64,000 nucleotides of DNA from CBDFHF01 sp965247565 (GTDB lineage: Bacteria; Pseudomonadota; Gammaproteobacteria; Methylococcales; Methylomonadaceae). The stretch spans positions 1 through 64,000 of the forward strand of contig CBDFHF010000002.1 of the NCBI GenBank assembly GCA_965247565.1, read 5' to 3'. The notes beneath the pieces are model-generated. The model made no database searches and was not told the origin of the DNA. It saw only the letters and a list, made by a program, of their open reading frames with translations. Positions 7,816 to 15,359 of the stretch are shown here, piece by piece. Within the stretch, counting starts at the first letter, position 1; each line of letters begins with the position of its first letter. The position numbers were made by a program, and so were the translations under genes.

Positions 7816-9456
7816 TTATTCTGATTTTGTACCAAAAGGCAGTAATTCATCGATGCGGCTGTTGGGCCAGATAGGGAGTTTTTCTAGAGTATCTTTTAGC
7901 CAGGCAGCGGGATCAAGCCCATTTAATTTGGCGGTGCCTAGTAAGGATTGAATTGCGGCAGCGCGCTGGCCCGCTCGTTCTGATCCGGCAAAGAGCCAGT
8001 TGCGTCTGCCTAGCGCAATCGGCCTAATACAGTTCTCGGTACTGTTGTTATCTATGGGTAGATCACCGGTTTCGGCATAGCGGATCAGTGCCGACCAGCG
8101 TTTCAGGCTGTATTCGATCGCTTTCATCAAAGCGCTGCCAGGTGCCGTGCGCAAACGGGTTTGCTGCAGCCAATCATGCAGTTCGGTTAAGCGTGGTTGG
8201 CTTTTTTCAGCACGCAGGTTTTTCCGGCCATCGATACTCATCTCCCGGCCTTCGGCTTCAATCTCATACAACTCGGCAATGCGCTGCAAGGCTTCTTTGG
8301 CAACCGGACTTTGATTAGCTTGAAAGAGGTCAAAGAATTTGCGGCGCGCATGGGTCCAGCACGCTAACTCAATGCAGGACGACAATAAAGATTGTGTGGC
8401 TGGATGCGCCCGAGCTGCAGCAAACAAGGCTTTGTATCCTCCGTAGCCATCAACCATTAGATGACCTTGCCAGTCTTGTAGAAACTGTTCGGCATGTCGG
8501 CCACTGCGACCGGCTTGGTAGTCAAAGACAATGATCTTAGGCCCAGGTTGCAGATCGTTACTGCGATACGCCCATAGATAAGCCTTCTTCGTTTTACCTT
8601 TGCCGGGATCCAACTGCGGTACCGGGGTTTCATCGGCTAACACGCAAGGTCGTTGTAACAGATACCAGTGCAGGCGATCCACCAGAGGCTGTAGTTCCAC
8701 CCCCAGACGCCCCACCCAATCGGCCAGCGTGGATCGAGATAGGGAAACACTGCTACGGGCAGCGATTTGTTCCAGTCGGTACAGCGGCAAGTGATCCAGA
8801 TATTTGCTGATGAGTACCCAAACCAGCAAACCGATGGCGGCCATACCGCCGTCAATGATGGCCGGTGGAATGGGCTCGGCAGTGATGGTTTCACAAGTCC
8901 GGCAGGCGTATTGTGGCCGGATGTGCCGGTGGACAAAGAACTTGGCCGGTTCCACGTCCAGTTGCTCAGTCACATCGTCGCGAATTTTGACCAAATCTCG
9001 TCCACATTGCCCACAGGCGCAAGATTCCAACTGGTGATAATGATCGATGCGCGGCAGGTGGGCGGGTAACGGCTGACGGCCAGCACGCAGGCGTTTGGAT
9101 CTAGCCACCGTTTCGCACGGTTGATTATCCTGCAATAGTTCGACTTCGGCTTCAATTGCCGACATATCCGTATTCCAGGTTTCTTCAAAGACATCCCGTT
9201 GCAGAGCGGTCAGGGTTTCACTTTTGGTGCTGTAGCGGATGCGTTTGTAATAGGCCAGCTCATAGGTGAGCGAGGTGATTTTGGTGTCTTTGTAGAGAAT
9301 GGCTTTTTCGTTGGCCGTGATGGTGGCTTGTTGCTCCGCAATCACTGTTTTGGCATCCTGAGAGGCTTGGTCAACAAGCGCCTGAATCAGTGCCGCTACT
9401 TGGTTTTTGGTAGCAGGATCCAGGTTTAATTGATCGAGTTCAGTCAGTGATTTCAT
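7816..9456 (-). CDS. tnpC: IS66-family transposase TnpC
   Basis: The 546-residue catalytic transposase of the IS66 element. It begins with a leucine-zipper-like coiled coil (about 30-75). A zinc-finger region follows with CACGQC (146-151) and CRTC (185-188). The DDE core has D275 (VLADETPV), D336 (MVDGYGGY) and E474 (NSTENCIRPI), and the C terminus contains the conserved RNWLFAGSERAGQRAA block. The gene is complete and last in the tnpABC order. The C-terminal end lies only 46 bases from the element's terminus. Confidence 0.93.
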   Translation of the reverse strand: MKSLTELDQLNLDPATKNQVAALIQALVDQASQDAKTVIAEQQATITANEKAILYKDTKITSLTYELAYYKRIRYSTKSETLTALQRDVFEETWNTDMSAIEAEVELLQDNQPCETVARSKRLRAGRQPLPAHLPRIDHYHQLESCACGQCGRDLVKIRDDVTEQLDVEPAKFFVHRHIRPQYACRTCETITAEPIPPAIIDGGMAAIGLLVWVLISKYLDHLPLYRLEQIAARSSVSLSRSTLADWVGRLGVELQPLVDRLHWYLLQRPCVLADETPVPQLDPGKGKTKKAYLWAYRSNDLQPGPKIIVFDYQAGRSGRHAEQFLQDWQGHLMVDGYGGYKALFAAARAHPATQSLLSSCIELACWTHARRKFFDLFQANQSPVAKEALQRIAELYEIEAEGREMSIDGRKNLRAEKSQPRLTELHDWLQQTRLRTAPGSALMKAIEYSLKRWSALIRYAETGDLPIDNNSTENCIRPIALGRRNWLFAGSERAGQRAAAIQSLLGTAKLNGLDPAAWLKDTLEKLPIWPNSRIDELLPFGTKSE

Positions 9457-9553
9457 GGTGAAAACTATACCATAAAATCACCGTGTAAGCCTTGATTTTG
9501 CTAGGTTTTATGACTGTTTTTCTTGTTATTTATCAGCCACTTTAAAACCGTTT

Positions 9554-9904
9554 TTACACTTGCCAGTCCGGCTGACAAGTCGCCGACAAACGCTGCCAGT
9601 CGACACCGGCAACTAACCACTCCCACTGGCGTTGGGTAATCACAAATGTCTTATCGTTGACCCTGGGCCACACAAAACTGCCGCGATGCAATCTGCGTTG
9701 ACATAACCAAACCCCATTACCATCCCACAGCAACAGTCTCAGCCGATTACCAGCACGGTTACGGAAAATGAATGCCGAACCACTGCAAGGTGCTTGATCC
9801 AAGCTGTGCTGAACGACGCTCGACAAACCATCTAGGCCGCGTCTCATATCGACAGGCGCAACGGCAATCCAAATTTGTGCTGGGGTTTCAATTAACCCAG
9901 GCAT
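9554..9904 (-). CDS. tnpB: IS66-family accessory protein TnpB
   Basis: The 116-residue TnpB (IS66 Orf2) accessory protein, needed for transposition of this family though its biochemical role is unclear. It has the conserved opening IWIAVAPVDMRRGLDGLS, then FIFRNRAGNRLRLLLWDGNG and FVWPR. I chose the ATG at 9904 (MPGLIETPAQ), which overlaps the end of tnpA by 13 bases and suggests translational coupling. The longer frame from 9925 adds seven residues that look like read-through of tnpA. Confidence 0.9.
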   Translation of the reverse strand: MPGLIETPAQIWIAVAPVDMRRGLDGLSSVVQHSLDQAPCSGSAFIFRNRAGNRLRLLLWDGNGVWLCQRRLHRGSFVWPRVNDKTFVITQRQWEWLVAGVDWQRLSATCQPDWQV

Positions 9905-10194
9905 TTCAACAACTCGGCCAACCACGCAGCCGATACGGATGTCGGCAGCTCCAGTCGATGACCGTTGTTATGAGTCAACACCAGGTTTGACGAGGATGCC
10001 GGTGTCGGAACAACCGATGCAACCTGAACAGGAATCAACGCTACAGCTTGAGATAGATTGAGTCTGCGATACTCACTCAATCGAGCCGAGAAAGTACCCT
10101 TCTTGAGTTGCTGTTGATCACAATATAATGCTTGTGATAACCCGCTTTGTTGCCAAGCTTCAATATGCTGACGCCATTTGAATGGAATGCCCAT
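9892..10194 (-). CDS. tnpA: IS66-family accessory protein TnpA
   Basis: A 100-residue TnpA-type IS66 protein. It opens with a helix-turn-helix-like segment (WRQHIEAWQQSGLSQALYCD) typical of this accessory subunit and likely binds DNA. It is the first gene of tnpABC and ends inside the start of tnpB. Its ATG lies 75 bases inside the right terminus of the element. Intact; low sequence conservation is normal for this subunit. Confidence 0.85.
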   Translation of the reverse strand: MGIPFKWRQHIEAWQQSGLSQALYCDQQQLKKGTFSARLSEYRRLNLSQAVALIPVQVASVVPTPASSSNLVLTHNNGHRLELPTSVSAAWLAELLKCLG

Positions 10195-10276
10195 AAAATC
10201 CCCTAGGAAAAAATCTTAGAGTGCCAGCATTGGTGTAAGCTTTGTAGATGGTTTCGCCGGACGATTACAGTGGGAC

Positions 10277-10393
10277 CACATATTTCCAGACACCATGATG
10301 ACTGTTGCGGCAATTGATCGCATCATCCACCATGCCACCATTATTGAAATAGAGGGAGAAAGTTATCGAAAAAAACAGAGCCTAAAAAAGTAA
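10277..10393 (+). pseudogene. istB: IstB ATPase, 3' part
   Basis: The last 38 codons of istB, reading HIFPDTMMTVAAIDRIIHHA and ending in ...KKQSLKK with TAA at 10391-10393. Joined directly to codon 207 at 7769 it restores the canonical IstB C terminus (WD-HIFPD-x-MMTVAAIDR). This proves the IS66 insertion is precise and that no other decay of istB has occurred. Confidence 0.88.
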
Positions 10394-10468
10394 CCCATTT
10401 TTTTAACTAAAACCGGCCAGGGTAATTGACGTCAAACCGGCAAAGATAATTGACGCCGGACAGAATAT

Positions 10469-11089
10469 CTTGCCGAGATTCTCGCACAGCCTGATCTGCA
10501 TACGTTCAATGGTCGCCGAGACGCTGTTTTGCTCAGTGTGCTTTACGATACCGGAGCGCGTGTGCAGGAGTTGGTCGATCTTACTGTCGGCGATGTCCGC
10601 TTGGATGTCCCAGCACAGGTCCGACTCATGGGCAAGGGTCGCAAGATGCGGGCTGTACCGCTGATGGACCCCACGAAAGAAATTCTGCGCGATTATCTTA
10701 ACGACCAAGGTCTGAATCGCCCTGAGCATTTTGATCGACCGCTATTCCAGAACAAGCAAGGCGAACGATTATCGCGGTCGGGTGTCCGCTATATTCTCCA
10801 GAAATACGTAGAGCCGGTGCGCAAGATGCACCCGGGGTTTACCCAACCCGTAAGCCCACACAGCTTAAGGCATACAAAAGGCATGCATCTTTTGCAGAGT
10901 GGTATCTCGCTCGAGATCATTCGGGATTTCCTGGGCCATGTTGATGTGAAAACAACGCAGATTTATGCGCGTGCCAACCTCGAGATGAAACGCAAGGCCT
11001 TGGAAAAAGTCGCTGACAATTCACCGCTTCCTCAAATCCCCTCCTGGAAGCAGAACAACACATTACTTGAATGGTTGCACTCGCTATAA
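10469..11089 (+). pseudogene. Tyrosine recombinase, catalytic part
   Basis: The continuation of the gene broken at 5536. It contains the full catalytic domain: Arg in TGARVQEL, H-x-x-R in HSLRHTKG, His in LGHVDVKTTQ and the nucleophile Tyr in TTQIYARAN. The C terminus is ...EWLHSL. An internal ATG at 10529 could give a 186-residue catalytic-domain-only product, but it would lack the core-binding domain. The last 325 coding bases plus about 70 downstream are repeated in inverted orientation at 14877-15268. Confidence 0.82.
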
Positions 11090-11158
11090 TCTTGACGGCA
11101 AGGCTGCCGATTCTTAACCGAGGCCCTCCCATACATGGCAGGTTATTATGTTGAGTTC
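10765..11158 (+). repeat. Inverted repeat, copy A (recombinase 3' end and downstream DNA)
   Basis: This 394-bp segment (recombinase codons from the RLSRSGVRY region through the stop, plus the following non-coding DNA ending TTATTATGTTGAGTTC) recurs as its reverse complement at 14877-15268. The only difference I found is a 2-base indel in the CCCTCCCATAC stretch. Such near-identity over coding and non-coding DNA suggests recent duplication or gene conversion. The repeat could drive inversion of the 3.7 kb between the copies, which contains IS5 copy 2 and vapBC. Confidence 0.8.
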
Positions 11159-11175
11159 AGTTTGAACCAACTTTA

Positions 11176-12504
11176 GGGAACCTCTATAAATTCAAATTTA
11201 AGTCACCCCCTAGCAATTCTGCTAATTTTTTTCGACTTTATTTTAAAATCAGGGTGCATTCCGGCTATTTGAAGTAAAAACCGCATCAAATCCCCGTGTT
11301 TTGAGATTATTTCCCCGTTTTTATGCCACTGTGGGCGCACCTTTCCTGTACGGGTTCATCACATCTCGTTTAATCAACTGTATCAAACGCTTCATGTTGT
11401 ACACTAAATTCATCAAACCAATTTTGACTTTGGCTCGTTGCAAACCGATGGTGCGAACTAAATGCCCACCCATTGCCGCCTGTGCACCAAACACATGTTC
11501 GACTCGGGCTCTGACTTTTGACTTCGTCCGGTTTGATAACTTTTGTTCTTCGGTTAAGGGTTTGCCTCGTGTGCCTTTTTCACAAACCTGGCTCTCAATA
11601 TCGGCGTTAGCTAAGCGCTGCTCCTGGGCTTCTGAACGATAAGCACTGTCGGCATAAACCGCTCGTTTATTGCCCTCCACATCGATTGCCTGGTCGAGTA
11701 ATTCATCGAATACCTGACTGTCGTGAACCGCCGCATGGGTGACTGAATAGCTTTGTATGAGCTTGTTTTCCTCATCCGTGTTGATGTGATTTTTATAGCC
11801 GTAATGCTTCTCATCGTTTTTCTTTGTCCAGCGCGCTTCGGTATCTTTCTGCCGACGCTTGGCCTGAACCTCCGGCTTATCCCATGCCTCAGGCACTTGC
11901 CCTTCTTTAATCTGGGCGTTTTCTTCACGGCTATTGCGTTGCTTGGGGACTTCGACAAAGGTGGCATCAATCATCTGCCCCGCTCGAGCCGCATAACCTT
12001 GCGCCGCCAGTTGTCCATGAAACCGGGCAAACAACTCCTCAACCAAGTTTAGATCCTTAAGCCGTTCGCGAAACCTCCACACGGTTTTCGAATCCGGCAC
12101 TTTATCTTCTAATTGCAAACCCAGAAAACGCAGGAAGCTGAACCGATCCCGAATCTGATATTCGATGCCATCATCCGATAAATTGTGCAGCTGCTGGAGT
12201 ACCAAAATCTTGAACATCAGCACCCCATCGAACGGCTTGGCGCCTGCCTGACTTTTTCTATCCTTTTCATGCAGGCGTTTAAGTTCAGGCCGAAACGCTT
12301 CCCAGTCTATCCGGGCTTTCAATCCTACCAAAGGGTCTCCCATTTTGGTTAGTTGCGCGGCTCTTTCTTCTACGTCGAATAATCCAGGTTGGCGGGGTTT
12401 CATGGGACGGTTCTCTATCAGTGGACTCACTGTTATTATCTCATTTCAGTGCCATTGCTTCCCGTCAAAAATCGCTGTGAGGTGGGGTATTTTTAGAGAT
12501 CCCC
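11176..12504 (-). mobile_element. IS5-family insertion sequence, copy 2 (1,329 bp)
   Basis: Same length, termini and encoded protein as the copy at 1170-2498. Here the flanks do not match: TTTA on the left (11172-11175) and TTAA on the right (12505-12508). A mutated duplication, or recombination between two copies that swapped flanks, could both explain this. The two copies form a 10-kb direct repeat. Confidence 0.9.
11321..12430 (-). CDS. IS5-family DDE transposase (copy 2)
   Basis: The 369-residue product is identical to the transposase at 1315-2424, including the DDE residues D155, D261 and E311. It is complete, with no frameshift. Because both copies encode the same active-looking enzyme, either can mobilise both elements or the DNA between them. 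Confidence 0.9.
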   Translation of the reverse strand: MSPLIENRPMKPRQPGLFDVEERAAQLTKMGDPLVGLKARIDWEAFRPELKRLHEKDRKSQAGAKPFDGVLMFKILVLQQLHNLSDDGIEYQIRDRFSFLRFLGLQLEDKVPDSKTVWRFRERLKDLNLVEELFARFHGQLAAQGYAARAGQMIDATFVEVPKQRNSREENAQIKEGQVPEAWDKPEVQAKRRQKDTEARWTKKNDEKHYGYKNHINTDEENKLIQSYSVTHAAVHDSQVFDELLDQAIDVEGNKRAVYADSAYRSEAQEQRLANADIESQVCEKGTRGKPLTEEQKLSNRTKSKVRARVEHVFGAQAAMGGHLVRTIGLQRAKVKIGLMNLVYNMKRLIQLIKRDVMNPYRKGAPTVA

Positions 12505-12730
12505 TTAAGTTGTTTATGGCTAAATGGAATAACGAAATATCTATATTAGTTTAGCAATGCCAATCATTCAAGGTTCCTGGCTCTAAAAGATCTTGCTTAC
12601 CCAAAAACTTTGAGCGTCTGTTAAGTGTAAAGCTATGATGATGTTGTGAGTGTCGCTTAAGGGTCGGACTTTCACATTCGTTCAAGAGAAAGAATTAATT
12701 TTTTGAATGACTCCTTTGGAGCAATAAAAT

Positions 12731-13138
12731 CTAATTAGCCCAATCCTCTAGCCTCAATCCGATTATGCGTTCAAACTCCCGTAAATTATGGGTAACGAGT
12801 GTTGCATCGATAGATAGCGCGTGGGAACCAATCCAAAGATCATTTGCGCCTATCGGAGTTCCGGCATCTTTAAGTTGGGTGAATTGCGTAGCGTAGTGTT
12901 CACATAATCTGATGTTAGTATCGTATACGACGGGTACTGTTTGTGTTAACTGGTTAAGTTGGCGCAATACCTGTGCCTTACGGGTACTTCGTTCCGCTCC
13001 CTTTAGCAGTTCAGCATACGTGAAAAATGACATGCATAGAGTAGCATCGTTATCCAACGAGTTGATGCGCGTGGCAATACCTGGAGGCTTATTTTTTATT
13101 AGGTAGATTAGGATGTTGGTATCCAACATGTAAATCAT
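12731..13138 (-). CDS. vapC: VapC-type PIN-domain toxin
   Basis: A 135-residue PIN-domain ribonuclease, the toxin of a type II system that typically cleaves tRNA or other RNA. Acidic active-site residues are visible as D6 (MLDTNILIY), E43 (YAELLKGAE) and D100 (GANDLWIGSHA), followed by the T-H-N at 116-118. Length is standard for VapC. Its ATG overlaps the vapB stop by four bases, so antitoxin is made first and the two are coupled. It lies just beyond IS5 copy 2. Confidence 0.92.
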   Translation of the reverse strand: MIYMLDTNILIYLIKNKPPGIATRINSLDNDATLCMSFFTYAELLKGAERSTRKAQVLRQLNQLTQTVPVVYDTNIRLCEHYATQFTQLKDAGTPIGANDLWIGSHALSIDATLVTHNLREFERIIGLRLEDWAN

Positions 13139-13389
13139 AAAGCCTCCCGGTCTTGCATGGCGGGTTGCTGTGCATAATTCTGCTCAAGTTGGTTCACAAA
13201 ATCTTCATCGAACGCATTGAGCGCCGCAACTAAGGTAGCACCACGGTCAACAGGAAGCGGATGGATAACCAAGTCACCATTCTCGTTGCGGGAGATTTGT
13301 ACTTGGGTCGCCTCAATACGAAACTCTTGCGGAATACGCACCGCTTGGCTGTTACCGTTTTTAAAAATACGTGTAGTTAAGGTTGGCAT
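13135..13389 (-). CDS. vapB: VapB-type AbrB/MazE-fold antitoxin
   Basis: An 84-residue antitoxin with the swapped-hairpin AbrB DNA-binding N terminus (TRIFKNGNSQAVRIPQEFRI) and an acidic C-terminal tail that would occupy the VapC active site. It is first in the operon and overlaps vapC by four bases. Upstream, GTGTGTACATAA and GTGTGTATTAT form a short direct repeat (about 13400-13425) that could serve as operator, since VapBC complexes usually autoregulate. Confidence 0.9.
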   Translation of the reverse strand: MPTLTTRIFKNGNSQAVRIPQEFRIEATQVQISRNENGDLVIHPLPVDRGATLVAALNAFDEDFVNQLEQNYAQQPAMQDREAL

Positions 13390-13519
13390 GGGTAACTCCT
13401 AAGTGTGTACATAAGAGTGTGTATTATCTTTTCAGACAGGCATCTTTGCAATCATTTTTTGCATGGTATTTTTGTTTTTCCGCTGATAATATTCGTACCT
13501 GAATCGAAAGGAGCAACAA

Positions 13520-13831
13520 GTGGCAACTATTGATATCGATAAACTGACCGAAGCAGAACTCACCGACCTAAATCATCGTGTGGTTGAACGTTTAAGATTC
13601 TTGCAACAGATGCGAGCCCACGCTCACATGCTTGATTTCAGCATTGGTGAATGGGTATCTTTCCAAACGGAGGATCGTTCGATGGTGAAAGGCATAGTCA
13701 CCAAATATAACCAAAAAACAGTGACGGTTATTACCGAGTCAGGCCAGCGGTGGAACGTTTCCCCAACCTTCCTAAATAAACTCGAATCATCGACCGTTTC
13801 AGCCCAGGTCGTTAACATGCCGAAAAAATGA
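13520..13831 (+). CDS. Small conserved hypothetical protein, SH3/KOW-like
   Basis: A 103-residue protein preceded by a good ribosome-binding site (AAAGGAGCAAC). The N-terminal half is a charged helix (DIDKLTEAELTDLNHRVVER). The C-terminal half alternates strands: FSIGEWVSFQTEDR, VKGIVTKYNQKTVTVITESG, then WNVSPTFL. This looks like a small SH3 or KOW-type barrel. Similar short proteins occur in proteobacteria but I know of no assigned function. It stands alone, divergent from vapBC, and is not obviously part of a mobile element. Confidence 0.7.
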   Translation: MATIDIDKLTEAELTDLNHRVVERLRFLQQMRAHAHMLDFSIGEWVSFQTEDRSMVKGIVTKYNQKTVTVITESGQRWNVSPTFLNKLESSTVSAQVVNMPKK

Positions 13832-13984
13832 CACTATCTTAGGATTTATACTCAAGATACCGGCGTAATGGTGATTCGCTAACCTTTCCAGCTTTTCAAT
13901 TTTCGACCTGAAATGGGCGATAATTCGTTATATTAACTAATAAAAACAGTAGGTTTGGTATTTACAATAAGTCTATTTTTAATT

Positions 13985-14125
13985 GCTCCATAGCGGCCAT
14001 TGGCTCATATCAACCATTTTTGTAAGATCGGCCAAGAGCTGCCATTGGCATTTATCTGGTGTCTATAGCCGCTTAGGGTCGGACTGCCACATTCACTTTT
14101 AGCCGGAATTGAATTATTTTAATGT
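13985..14125. repeat. Non-coding dispersed-repeat tract
   Basis: The 363-base gap 13832-14194 holds no gene. It contains degenerate copies of GCGGCCATTGGC (about 13990), GCTGCCATTGGC (about 14040) and CCGCTTAGGGTCGGACTGCC (from 14069). A related block CGCTTAAGGGTCGGACTTTC starts at 12654 and stays similar for about 55 bases. These resemble short intergenic repeats scattered through many gammaproteobacterial genomes. Confidence 0.5.
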
Positions 14126-14194
14126 CGGCTATTGAGAATATTTCAATGGCAATCAAGTCAAACGTACTCTCTCAACCAAAATGGAGTATGTGCC

Positions 14195-14816
14195 ATGAAC
14201 ACAGAACTTACGCTTGACCTCCAATTCAATCCACAATCCGAGGATAAAATACAGCAATCAACCAAAGAACCCTGAAACAAAGGCAAGCTGATGGGGCAGA
14301 AACCACCCCTGAAACTGAAAGAAGTCTGGGAAATCCGAATCCGGTTGCAACTTGGCAAGCGTATACGGGAACTTGCCTTGTTTAACTTGGCTATCGACAG
14401 CAAACTCCGGGGCTGCGATTTGGTGAAGTTAAAAGTCCGGGATGTCGCCCACGGCGATCAAGTGTCGAAACGGGCGATGGTCATGCAACAAAAAACCCAT
14501 CAGCCCGTCCAGTTTGAAATCACCGAACCAACCCGCAATTCAGTCATGGACTGGATCAAGCAAGCCAAACTTAAGGGCGAAGATTTCCTGTTCCCGAGCC
14601 GTATCCACGGTTCACCCCATATTACCACCCGGCAATATGCTAGGATAGTCGAAAAATGGGTCGCCAGCATCGGATTAAATCCAGCCGATTACGGCACACA
14701 CACTCATTTCGAAGGACTAAAGCGTCATTAATCTACCGCCGGACTAAGAATTTAAGGGCGGTACAGCTTCTACTAGGGCATACCAGACTGGAAAGCACCG
14801 TCCGATATTATGGAAA
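14195..14816 (+). pseudogene. Tyrosine-type integrase pseudogene (second family)
   Basis: The gene starts at ATG 14195 after TGGAG. It belongs to a common proteobacterial integrase group with the segments NKGKLMGQKPPLKLKEVW, ALFNLAIDSKLRGCDLVKLK, then RRTKASLIYRRTKNLRAVQL and LLGHTRLESTVRYYG. Three lesions are visible. An in-frame TGA at 14273-14275 sits where relatives have Trp before NKGKL. A +2 shift lies in a (CA)4 run at 14695-14702. The homology also ends after VRYYG, with loss of about 25 C-terminal residues. The nucleophile Tyr region is still present but the frame is broken, so it is inactive. Confidence 0.8.
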
Positions 14817-14876
14817 GCCACCTGTTATGCTCAAAAATATCCCCAAGTGTTTGATAGCAGCAAGATTTGATCGTAA

Positions 14877-15268
14877 GAACTCAACATAATAACCTGCCAT
14901 GTATGAGGGCCTCGGTTAAGAATCGGCAGCCTTGCCGTCAAGATTATAGCGAGTGCAACCATTCAAGTAATGTGTTGTTCTGCTTCCAGGAGGGGATTTG
15001 AGGAAGCGGTGAATTGTCAGCGACTTTTTCCAAGGCTTTGCGTTTCATCTCGAGGTTGGCACGCGCATAAATCTGCGTTGTTTTCACATCAACATGGCCC
15101 AGGAAATCCCGAATGATCTCGAGCGAGATACCACTCTGCAAAAGATGCATGCCTTTTGTATGCCTTAAGCTGTGTGGGCTTACGGGTTGGGTAAACCCCG
15201 GGTGCATCTTGCGCACCGGCTCTACGTATTTCTGGAGAATATAGCGGACACCCGACCGCGATAATCGT
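14877..15268 (-). repeat. Inverted repeat, copy B
   Basis: The reverse complement of 10765-11158 (392 versus 394 bp). It carries the last 325 coding bases of the tyrosine recombinase and the non-coding DNA downstream. The repeat ends on the far side close to the IS110-type element, which probably removed or separated the rest of this second recombinase copy. Confidence 0.8.
14944..15268 (-). pseudogene. Tyrosine recombinase, C-terminal fragment (second copy)
   Basis: The minus-strand frame encodes LSRSGVRYILQKYVEPVRKM through ...EWLHSL, identical to the C-terminal third of the recombinase at 10469-11089. It includes HSLRHTKG and the TTQIYARAN nucleophile. The upstream catalytic Arg region and the core-binding domain are missing. 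The fragment begins at the boundary with the IS110-type element. It is a truncated duplicate and cannot recombine DNA on its own. Confidence 0.8.
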
Positions 15269-15359
15269 GTAATAATGGAATGGACGCCCACTTTTCTAAG
15301 TGGTATTTATGAAACAGAATTTTTATTTGAATTCATTTTTATCAAAGAGGGTTGCCAAC

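Larger units (their letters stand above)
7770..10268 (-). mobile_element. IS66-family element inside istB (2,499 bp)
   Basis: The ends are GTATTCGATCAGCCCGACCA at the left and GTAATCGTCCGGCGAAACCA read inward from the right, the GTA start usual for IS66. The target AGTGGGAC is duplicated at 7762-7769 and 10269-10276, the 8 bp characteristic of this family. Three genes tnpA, tnpB and tnpC run on the minus strand in the standard order. All are intact, so the element looks potentially active. It is younger than the IS21 host element. Confidence 0.92.
5537..10462 (+). mobile_element. IS21-family element, itself interrupted by an IS66-family element
   Basis: The ends are TG...CA with long related termini: TGTTCGGCGACAATTACTAT at the left and TGTCCGGCGTCAATTATCTT read inward from the right. 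A further TAATTGACG-type repeat occurs inside the right end, as usual for IS21. A 6-bp GAATAT duplication flanks it. It carries istA and istB in order. Subtracting the inserted IS66 element and its 8-bp duplication gives about 2,419 bp, normal for an IS21 member. Because istB is broken, it cannot move alone. Confidence 0.9.
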
